A stretch of 64,000 nt of DNA from positions 72,001 to 136,000 of the forward strand of contig JAIGNY010004470.1 of NCBI GenBank assembly GCA_020152595.1, given 5' to 3'. This DNA is from Chiridota heheva. Its lineage: Eukaryota > Echinodermata > Holothuroidea > Apodida > Chiridotidae. Numbering within the stretch: the first letter of the stretch is position 1; each line of letters starts with the position of its first letter. Shown here in pieces: positions 41,401 through 53,400 of this stretch. The position numbers and the translations under genes were made by a program. The notes below the pieces were generated by a model. The model was not told where the DNA came from and made no database searches. It worked only from the letters and a program-made list of their open reading frames with translations.

Positions 41401-44400
41401 CCAAATATTCGTGCTATATATATCCCACCTACCCACTTCCTGGCTGCTCCATGTATACACGTATTTGTTACTTGTAATATTTTATGCAAATATCTAAGTT
41501 ACAACATATGAATCCATACAAACTTTTAACATATTAAATACATCTGAAAGATAATACAAGAACTGTATTTCTGCCTCGTATATATGACATCAGACATATA
41601 CAACACATATTAGAGAAAGGTCTTACATGCCAACATCACACATTATGTCCTTGGTTGCGGGTGACTTCAGGATTTCGGACAAGACTTGCCAAGAATGGAG
41701 ACAAGTATCTGACTCGTAGAAATGATCACAGCATCCATAACCACTAAAGGAGAAGAGAAATTTGATAAAATTTCATTTAGTAAATTTCATTTTGACTAAT
41801 ATGAAGAATTTATGAAAAAGTGGGCTGATATCAAGCTAAAGTACTACAAAAAGTGCACATGTTAGATAATGGATGTTGGTATAGAGCAGTGATTCTTAAT
41901 AGGTGGCCCGCGGGCCAAATCTGGCCCACCAGGCAATCTTATTTGGCCCGCAAACAATAGTCATTATATAATGCAATACAGTGCATTGCATATAAGATCA
42001 ATCCCAATGAGAGTGGTAAAAGTCGCAAAATACTCATTTATTTCTTCTTTTTTTCCTAGGCAGATCAGCTCACTACAACATCACGGCTTATCAAATAAAA
42101 TTGTATCTTTAGTTCCCCTATAAATTGGGCTCGCGGCTTGTCAAAGGAAGGTGGATAAGAGAACTGATGACATCTGGCATACATCCTTCTAATCTTGCAT
42201 GCTCTCAACTTGTTTGTATTCAGGGATTGTTTTGACGGGTTTTGTTCGTCACATGATGCTAGTTTTGCCACGAGATTGGCCCACGGTCTTTAGCTGTTGT
42301 GAAATGATCCCCCTTTAAAAAATTTAATTAAGAACCCTTGGTATAGAGTATCAATTTTCACAACAATTCGAAAATAATAGGCAAAGATATTAATTTCAAA
42401 ATTAAAAGAACTGTTTCCAAAATTCAGAGACAGTTCTACTTAAATTAACCAGAAGGTTTTTCGGTTCCAATGCTTTTTTTGTCTTTTCTATAAGCTGATT
42501 GATTTGCAAAATTTGTATTAACTGTCATGTTATTTATTGCATATCATGAAATATTTGTTCCATGATATTTATTTATAAAATCACACCCACCATGCAGAAC
42601 AATAAAAATGTTGACAACATTAGCATTTGTATAATAATTAACAACATTATCATAGCAAGTATGATGCAAAAATGGTTGATAATTTATAATATTTCAAGAA
42701 TTTGTCAGTAAGCTCGTCTACTCATTAATGTTCATGAAATCACTACCACAACATCATAATACACATGTAACATGTACAGACCATGACCCATCTGTGTACA
42801 TGTACCTGATATAGCATGTATGGTGTTTACATCATTTAGCACTTTCACATTAAGCCACGCCAACGATGTACGTGTATGCTAATGGCATCTGCTGATAACA
42901 TAAGCATCATTAGTTGTTATGCTCCTTAAAGTTTTGAACAGTCAGACCCGACCTGCGGGTCAGACTTTTCCTCTTTATTTTTTTTATTCTGAAAACCACA
43001 AACAATTATAATCAAATTTCCCTTATCAATGGCTCCACTGCACTAGACCTCTATTTGGTCTTGGGTTGTTATGGAAGTTGGTGTTTAGTATCAAACTAGC
43101 AATAGATGAAATCCTTATTGTATGGTTTAGTGGTAATTTTTTTTAAGATAAGTGGTCTCATTATTTGCTACATTAATTTTGTGGCTATGATTTGCTGGAA
43201 CAAATTTTGAAGGAGAAAGACAAATTATGTGTACACAATAGCCAACAAATATGATGCAAAATGGGATATACAGTTGCTCATTTATCACTTTTTCAAAATT
43301 TTCACTGTAAGCTCTGTAAGCCCTGCCCACTTATAAACATGCATGATATCACCACCAATCTGTGTACCAAATATAACAATCCAGTTTACCATTCTGGGGA
43401 TAGTGTTTACAAGCTGTTTTTAGCAAAATTATATAAGCCCCGCCCACTATGCATATTAATGAAATTCAATGCTTTTACATCATGAACATGTACACACCAG
43501 CTAACATCATAATTACATCCAATATAAAAACTCATTAATGCATGATATCATCACCACAAACAAAAGGGAACATCTACAGACCATGGGCTATCTGTGTACC
43601 AAATATGGCATGAATCCAGTTTACCATTTTGAGATATCGTGTTTACGAGCTGGGCATCACACACATACTGTACATACACACACATACACACCACACACAC
43701 ACCATCATGACGCATTAGAGCTGTTAACGCTTAGGAATTTGAGTAAACGCCAAAAAAAAGGGCGTGTATCGTTTACACGTGTTAAGTACCGTAATTTTCG
43801 GAAATACGCACAGCCAATATGGCAAAAGTACTAACTCCAATGCATAAATAGACACTCAAGTTTTGCTTTCCAAATCATAAAAAGTTTACTTCTACAGTAT
43901 AAATCATTAATTTATGGAAAATGTGGATGGAAATTCAGTTTAGAAAGAACAGATTATATATTTTCAATGTCATTTAAACTTGACATGATGTAACTTTTTT
44001 GCCATACTCGCTACGGCTTTCAAAGTTCTTCTGTGAAAATCTTGCATACTATGATACCTCGCTGTAAAAAAATTTAAAACTACGCCACCACCCCAGAAGT
44101 TCTTAAATATCAGTCCTCTCGAAAAAATAGCCAAAATGTTTGCAAAGCATCTAGAATTTTAGCTCTTGTCAAAACCTTTTCAAGTTTGTTTATTTTGCAA
44201 TATTTTTGTATTTATTGTAAAATTGATTGACTCATCAGGTAATACTTACATGTAAATGTAAATGTACTGATTGTCACGATTTAAGTATTTTGACTGTGTG
44301 TTTGTTGGTCGATTTAACAGCTTGTAAAACGGGCCTTGATTGAGTAAGATTTAAAGCCTTATTAAATTTGGCCTATCCACTGTTTACCGCTGCACATTCG

Positions 44401-47400
44401 CTGTGCATTTCACAAGTTAGCCTACTCAGATTTCGGCGAAATCAAAGTGCAAAATATCCCCATTTATAGGTAATTACTGCGCATTTGTGATTCTCACATT
44501 TAAAAAGAATTATGGTTATCGGTTTTACAGTGTGTAGAAAGTCATTGATTGGAATTTTGTCAGCCGAATGTGTGTGTGATTTGAATCATGAATGATCATA
44601 TTGATTTTCAACTGCAAGACTTGACTATGAAAAACGATTACTCGCGATGAAGTATTTAGTAAACGTTTACCAGGATTTGCGAGCATGTAGCGTGTACACG
44701 CTAAACAGTCACAGCTCTAGACCGCATAGGTTCCTGATGCTGATTGCATCGGAACCAAAAACTCTTTCTAGCAGGCTAAATCTCTAGATGTCCATACAGG
44801 ACACAATTTGGACACTACCTATTTGATCATCTTTATCACATACTGTAGTAAAGTGCAATTGTGGCAAATTAGCTATTATATTATTTCTTTTATTTGTTCA
44901 TTAAGTCATAAAAAACACCCTTGGCAATTACTGTAGATTTATTAAACTAGTGATTTTTTTTTCTTCTTCTAAATCAAATAAAATTTCCTGAAAGATTACC
45001 ACAATAAATTGAGGATATCCAACAGGATGCGCATGATTGAACTCCATCCTGTTAAAACCTTCATAGCTTTCAGGACACCTTCCAGGGCACAAGTACAGTA
45101 ATTTGAAGTACTGAAACACAATACTGTGCTCCAGTTATCCCACAAAATTATTAAGCTCCTGCTACAGTACTTTTACATTGTTCTTTTTGTTTATTGAAAA
45201 GATTGTGAAAAATGCAACATTAATGTCGGTGCACTTATAACCTTATAGAATGCTACTGATAACCAGAGCATCACTGATGCAGATGCTCAACCCTTTAAAT
45301 TTTGAGCAAAGTTTTTGAGTGTCCATCCTGTGATGGTGATTTGTTGTCAATAAAAGAGAAAGATGGCATGATAAAGGGCAATGCCAAGTCTCAAAAGTGT
45401 TTTTTTACCAATTCTTTATATTTCTGTCCTAAATTTTAGTCACTGAAAATCATCATGCTCAAGTCAAATTAAGCTCAAGCTACCAGTCTATAAAGATATT
45501 TCATTTTCCATGAAAGTTTCATACAAAATTACACTTACAATTGGAACAAGAATAAGTATCATTACTGGAAACAATATCTATTGTGATAAGGAATTTAAGG
45601 AATTCCCAAATAGTATCCGTTTCCAATAAGCAATGAATCATGAAGCTAGTTAATTACCTGATATCTAATCAAAATTAATGCACGATGGGCAGTTTCATTA
45701 CAACAGCTGCTTAATTATTTGATGTCGATTCATGCACAATGGACAGTTTTATTGTGAAAGAAGATGCCTGAGGGAACTTGGGTTAAACATTACACAATGG
45801 AATATCTCCCAAAATCTGAAATTGTTTTAGCCATACTACAAAATTACAATGATTTACACCTCACAAAATACAAAAATTATATCTAAACACAAAATCTTGT
45901 ATGAGCAAAAATTTCAAGACCAGAGGTCTTAAAACAAAAAGTTTGAACATTTTATAGCCCAAAACTGAATTTGCTGTTCGATTTATAACCTCAACCCAAC
46001 ACTCTTGTGTTGGTTGAGCTAAAAAACAACAAGCCTGTTTATTACGTCCATCACAAATTACAAAAAAAAAAGTTATATCACAGACTACATATTAAACAGC
46101 TATTAAATCTGACATGACTTTTAGCTATTCTTAAAGGTTCTGATATATTTTCAAGTAATCCACTTTAATACAGTACAGCAGCTCACTTTAATACAGTACA
46201 GTAGCTCACTTTAATACAGTACAGTAGCTTACTTTAATACAGTACAGTAACTCACTTTAATACAGTACAGTAGCTTACTTTAATACAGTACAGTAGCTCA
46301 TTTTAATACAGTGCAGTAGCTCACTTTAATACAGTACAGTAGCTCACTTTAATACAGTACATTAGCTCACTTTAATACAGTACATATAGCTCACTTTAAT
46401 ACAGTACAGTAGCTCACTTTATTATAGTACAGTAGCTCACTTTAATACAGTACAGTAGCTCACTTTAATACAGAACAGTAGCTCACTTTATTACAGTACA
46501 GTAGCTGTATACTCACCTTATTTCAAGTTCTGGTCCAAGCCTATATCTTGCTCCTTTCTGCTTTGCTATTTCAATACCTGCAAGAAAAATTTATGATATA
46601 TTTTTAAATCTTCATTAACCGAACATGGTACTGTATAGTATTGCAGTTATTGAAGTGAGAGTATGGAAAATGACAACAGAACCTACAGAAACATAAGCAA
46701 GTAAAGAAGATGCATAGGCTGGATTTGGTGGTGCAGGGTGCACCCTTCTTCCCCCTTCCCCCCTTTTTTTTACCATGATATCTATATATTTTGTCACAGT
46801 ATGGTGACTTTCTGCTGTATTTTAGAGGGATTTCATCACATTGCTTCCCCACTTTCATACTGAGACTTTTCCACCCACTCCTGGTGGGCAAATCCCATCC
46901 ATCCACCCATGATTACATCAAGTAATTAGCATTTTAGCACCTCATCCTCAATATACAATAATCTACCTCAGAAACTCAATATACAATAATCTACCTCAGA
47001 AACTCCTTGTACAGTAATCTTACTCAGAAACTCAATATACAGTATTCTACCTCAGAAACTCAATATACAGTAATCTACCTTCAGAAACTCAATATACAGT
47101 AATCTACCTCAGAAACTCAATATACAGTAATCTACCTCAGAAACTCAATATACAGTAATCTACCTCAGAAACTCAATATACAGTAATCTACCTCGAAACT
47201 CCATGTACAGTAATCTACCTCGGAAACTCCATGTACAGTAATCTAACTCAGAAACTCAATATACAGTAATCTACCTCAGAAACTCAATATACAGTAATCT
47301 ACCTCAGAAACTCAATGTACAGTAATCTACCTCAGAAACTCAATATACAGTAATCTACCTTAGACACTCAATATACAGTAATCTACCTCAGAAACTTAAT

Positions 47401-50400
47401 ATACAGTAATCTACCTCAGAAACTCAGTATACAGTAATCTACCTCAGAAACTTTATATACAGTAATCTACCTCAGAAACTCAATGTACAGTAATCTACCT
47501 CAGAAACTCAATGTACAGTAATCTACCTCAGACACTCAATATACAGTAATCTACCTTAGAAACTCAATGTACAGTAATCTAACTCAGAAACTCAATATAC
47601 AGTAATCTACCTCGAAACTCCATGTACAGTAATCTAACTCAGAAACTCAATGTACAGTAATCTACCTCAGAAACTCAATGTACAGTAATCTACCTCAGAC
47701 ACTCAATATACAGTAATCTACCTCAGACACTCAATATACAGTAATCTACCTTAGAAACTCAATGTACAGTAATCTAACTCAGAAACTAACTCAGAAACTC
47801 AATATACAGTAATCTACCTCAGAAACACAATGTACAGTAATCTAACTCAGAAACTCCATGTACAGTAATCTACCTCAGAAACTCAATATACAGTAATCTA
47901 CCTTAGACACTCAATACACAGTATTCTACCTCAGAAGTAATATAAAAAAAGTAACATTTCGTTAAACATAATCAAATTGCAGTGTTTGTAACAACATCTA
48001 CTTTTTTCTTACGTCTAATGGAATTATAAAGTTTTATTTATTAACGTTTAAGTCTCTGTCACTCGACGTTTAGTCAACAGGCCTACTGTACGTGAACTAA
48101 ATAGCTCATTCGCGCAATGCTTTTGCATTTTTGCAAATTAATTGAAAGTGTTTTGAAGAAATTGTGAAAATTTTGTTATTAGTTTACTTTTTAACAACTT
48201 GGCATATGGACACAATAATTACAATTCACTTCTATTTTATCAAATTTTTTTCCTTCGATGATATTCCACACAATATAAAAAATTGAATTATACATTTTTT
48301 CAACTGAGTAAGTAGCCCAGTCATTTAAGGCTTCGTCTTTTGAGCAAGAGGTTATGAGTTTAAATCTCACTGAGTCTTATTATTTTTTTCTTCTGCTTCT
48401 TTCATTTGAATTTTTATTACTCGCAAAACAGTAAAAATTTCATGTCAGAGAAAATGCTGTGAAGCTACTGTTTGAATCGAACAGAACAATCTGGCTTGAG
48501 CTGAATATGACACTGTACCTGGTAAGCCCGAAAATTTGGTTCATATCAAGTGCACAAAACACGTCCAGAATTGTCTCGTTTTGTTGCCCTTTGTCATTGA
48601 TAAACAACTTTTAGTTTGATAAATTATATTACTGCATCCTCCAAGTACACAACGCTGCGGCATTTTGTTTAATATTTGCCTGGAAAATGTAATATTTTGG
48701 AAGAACAAACAGATACTAGTTGTGAAATTTCAATGGCGGACACACGTTATACGTGGCATTGATTCATTGTTTACATACAGGCATTCACAAAATGACGTCA
48801 TTGCGTAATGAGCCTTATTCTGGGGGTTTTTTTGGTCAAGGTCACAAAAAATGCATTTTTTTGGTGTAATTTTCTTGCAATCGATTGGGTTTTGTGCAGA
48901 AAAAGTTATTTGTTTGCAAATACAATTAAGATATTTAGCATAAGTTCTGATCCCCATGGCAGGACCACTTTAAAACCACTGCATATAAAGCACTAGTTAG
49001 GCCAGTACTTTAGTATGCATTAGCACTAGTCTGGGACCCCCATCAACAGTGCGATGTAGATCAACTTGAATTAATTCAAAGGAAAGCAGCCAGGTTCTGT
49101 ATGGCAGACCACTCTTATAAATCTAGTGTCACTAGCATACTTTATAAATTAGATTGGCTCCTGCTAAAAACAAGCAAATGGAACACCTGTCTACAAATGC
49201 TGTATAAAATCAATAACAATCTTGTCCCATTGATAATAATTACCTAATCCCAAATGCAAGAATTAATACAAGAAATAACAATGATCTGAATTTGCTAAAA
49301 AGAATGTTTACAAATACTCCTTCTTTCCTCAAACTATAGAAGATGGAATGCTTTACCACAGACATTGTACATGCACCAAGTCTAAATTGTTTCAAAGCTT
49401 AAACTTGCTAAGCTTGTTAATTTATTTTTTCTCATACTTTTGCTACGCTCAGTTGGCGTTTATGTCCTCTAGAAGGATTTTTGCCGACTTAACCTATTCA
49501 GATTCAGATTCTGATTGATTTCTTCCAAGGCCATATCATTGTTTCCAGTTTTATTTAGGCTTAGCATTTATTGTTTAAGTTCCTTTCATTCAAGATTCAC
49601 ATTCCATCATTTTCTGTTCGTGGCAGGAACCTATTCTTTTTATTTTCTTTGATACCAGAAACCACATGATTGAATTTTCTTCTTAGTCTACAAAATTGAT
49701 TGTTTAGATATCTTTTCATGACACAAATTCTTTGTTCACCACATTCCATTGTTCCACAGTTTCAATTATTGTACGTCTTGACAAACCTCATCCTAATCAT
49801 CACTACCCCACCATTTCTGCTCTTCCCTTGTACCAATACGTCCCAAAATTTTATCACTTGGCTCTACCAGAGCTTTTGAGATTACAGTGTTATTTTAGAC
49901 AACTTTTTGAAAAGGGGGCTTTTTCACAAATTTAATTTTATTTTCTACTGTAACAAGTTTATATTTTATGAAAGCTAAGACTTTGGACTTTATGTTGGCT
50001 TGCATAAATGTCTGGTCAAATATCCAAAATTATGCAGATGAGGTCATTAATTCAGATTTCAATATGTCCTAAAACTGCTATCTTTGTGATATTCTGCTCT
50101 CTTGTGGTTACTTATACAAAAAAAATATTGATGGAATTTATGAATTGTTAAAAGGACCTTTCATTTGATACTACTCTTAATTTTTTTTAAGCAAGGAAAA
50201 GATTCATGTCAATTTTATTTTTGCTGACCTATTTGACCTCTTATTCTGCCAATGATCTATCTGATAGGATTTGGCACTTTACTTACCATAAGGTATGGTC
50301 AAATTTAAACACAGATTCTAACTGTTATTGCTAGCTGTGCACATTGGACTATATTTTTGCTCAGCTTAAATCTCAAAATAAAATAGAAATATTTGTCAGC

Positions 50401-53400
50401 AAGAAATTTGCACCACTTTTAGGTCTTACCTAAGTATATATTACATTACATAGTTTACAATTTTTTTCAATAATACTGCACTACAGCAGAGCATCATTGA
50501 ATGCATAATGAATGCTTCCTTTTCTAATCATCAATCTGGAAATGGAAGATATTTGGTCACATTTTAATAGGATGTCTGATACTGTATAATTATGTTTTTC
50601 CTTTCTCAAGGACACAGCCATTTTCCAAACTTCTAATGGTAATTGTTGTGTACTGACTGTGCTTACTGTAGGGATGAATAACTCCTTCGTGTAGAAAACT
50701 TGTCATGGTTTAGTTGCATCAACTAGAAGCAAATTGGCTAAATTATGCCTTGGGGAGATTACAAAATAAGTTTTTCTTTTATCTCCTTTTACAATTACAT
50801 TATTTTACTGGCTACATGGCCAGAATTATATGTTCTCTCTGAAAATTTGAATACCGTGATGTACTTGCCTTTGTACCATGAATCTGTATTTTCATTTTTT
50901 TCCAACCATACTTTGCAAATAAATGCTTATAGAGGGGGTCATTCCATGTCAAATCACCCATTTGCAAAATACACTTACAGTACGTATGTCTTAAATTTTG
51001 ATTAAATTTGGAGTGGGTATGTTGGATGAAGAAATGGAAAAATTCAAATTTAAAAAAAAAACTATTTCACACAGCTGGCATCAGTACACCGCTACTACAG
51101 AGTGTACTACTGTCATTGCTGGTTCAGCTACCAATGGTGGGTTTGTTTTTGCCTCAAACTTGCATAATATGAAAAAAGGCCTAGCATTTTCCCAAAGTTT
51201 TTAAATTTACTTCACTACATGGACTGCGGAGCTATGCTTGGGCGGTATTCACCTTCAGACAATATCGATATATATCGGTAATATCGATATGCAAATTGCA
51301 AGATGTCACATTGAAATAATATTTAAATGTTTTGTACCAGGTAATATTGCTCCAGCATAAAAAGTGAAAAGTACAAATATTAAAGTAAATTTACAGAATT
51401 GAATGGAAAATATGAATCTTCAAATAAACACCCATTATTCTGAAAGGAATCATTTTTTATATTGTCTCTTTTGCAAAAATGTCCATATTGGCCTGTACAT
51501 GTACATACAGAGTACAGTAATGTATGTCCGGAATTAAGAATTTTCTGCCTGTGGAACATAATTTTAGGTAATATTTATTGAAATATTGAGGACTTAACAT
51601 TATTGACTGCCTGCAATTTTAATATTATTACAAATTACAAGCTTGTTGTGGCTGTATAGTGCATGTTTGGTTGTCATGCTAACTTCATTATTAGCTCGTG
51701 CGTGTATAGTACAATAACGGTGGAAAACATCATATCAATATATAGATATAACCCTTGAACTCAATATCGACCATATCGATATGGGTCAATATCGAAAAAA
51801 TATCCAAATATCAATATATCGCTCAAGTTTAAGCAGAGCAGCATTTTTAGGGGGGGAGGCACACTTGTTTGAAATGACTGATCTGAAAGACGGAAATGCA
51901 AAGTCAGGAAAATGGTACGTAATTCATCTTTTCGGTTTCTTTCTAACGTAACAACCCCCTCCCCATCAAAACAAAAACAAGTAGATAGTTTCTACATGAT
52001 ATTGCTCCAAATGTTTATTTTGCTATGCATAGAAAAAGAAGAAAACTTTCACCTTTTGAAAGAAGAACAAAAATAGCTTTGTAGCATGTTCCAAACTTTA
52101 GTACCTAATTCTCAAAGCTGTCATGCAAAGATTTTAAAACTTGTTTCTTCTAAAGTGGTCCTGCCATGGGGGTCAGAACTTACGCTAAATATGATAATTG
52201 GGTTAATTGATTTGCAAAAATATAACTTTTTCTGCACAAAACCCAATCGATTGCAAAAAAATCGAAAAGAAAAATGCATTTTTCTTCACCTTGACAAAAA
52301 AACAGATTAAGGCTCATTACACAATGACGTCATTTAAGAACGCCTGCATGTAAACAATGCATCGATGCCACAAATAACGTGTGTCCGCCATTGAAATTTC
52401 ACAACTAGCATCGATAGCATCTGTTTGTTCTTCTAAAATATTACATTTTCCAAGGGAATATCAAACAAAATGCCAGAGTTGTGTAGTTGGAGGATGCAGT
52501 AAAATAAATTGTCAAACTAAAAGTGGTTTATCAATGGCAATGGGCAACAAAACGAGACGATTCTGGACATGTTTTGTGCACTTGACATAAACCGAGATTT
52601 CGGGATTAACCGGTACAGTGTCATATTCAGCTCAAGCCAGATTGTTGCCCATGTTCTGTTTGATTTAAACAGTAGCTTGACCGTATCGTTTCTGACATGA
52701 AATTTTTACAGTTTCGTGAATAATAAAAATTCAAATGAAACAAGAAAAAAAAAAAAGAGACTCAGTGAGAATCAAACTCATAACCTCTCGCTCAAAAGAC
52801 GAAGCCGTAACCGACTGAGCTACTTAATCGATCAAAAAATTTGAATAATGTATTTTATATATTGTGTGGAATATGATCGAAGGAAGAAAAATCGATAAAA
52901 TAGAACTGAATTGTAATTATAGTGTCCATATGCCAAGCCGTTAAAAAGTAAACTAATAGCAAAATTTTCACAATTTCTTCAAAACACTTTCAATTCATTT
53001 TAGAGCTGTGAACGTTTAGGGATTTTAGTAAACGTGTACACGCCAAAAAAGCGAGCGTGTATCGTGTACACGAGTTTAGTGCCGTAATTTTCAAAAATAC
53101 ACCAAAATTGCTCCAAAACTACAAGGCGAAGTAAAAAAATCGCGCAACCAGTATGGCAAAAGTACTGACTGCATTGCCCAAATAGACGCTGAGTTTTGCT
53201 TTCCAAATCGTAAAAAGTTTACTTCTACAGTATAAATCATCATTTTTATGGAAAATATGCATGGAAATTCAGTTTAGCAAGAACAGATAACTTCCTTTCG
53301 AAGTCATTTAAACTCAACATCGCGTAACTTTTTTGTCCTATTCGCTACAACTTTCAAAGTTCTGTGAAAATCTTGCATACTAGGCCTATGATATACCTCG

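Larger units (their letters stand above)
47949..48969 (-). mobile_element. Kolobok-like transposon 5' part, left arm of inverted repeat
   Basis: This 1.0-kb arm is about 85% identical, in reverse complement, to 52154-54207 minus its insert. In its own sense it starts at TTAA (48970-48973) with AGTGGTCCTGCCATGG and carries TGACGTCA (a CRE palindrome). It then encodes a degenerate THAP-type zinc finger, followed by a tRNA-like stretch. TTAA target sites plus THAP fit the Kolobok superfamily; the assignment is inferred. Confidence 0.6.
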
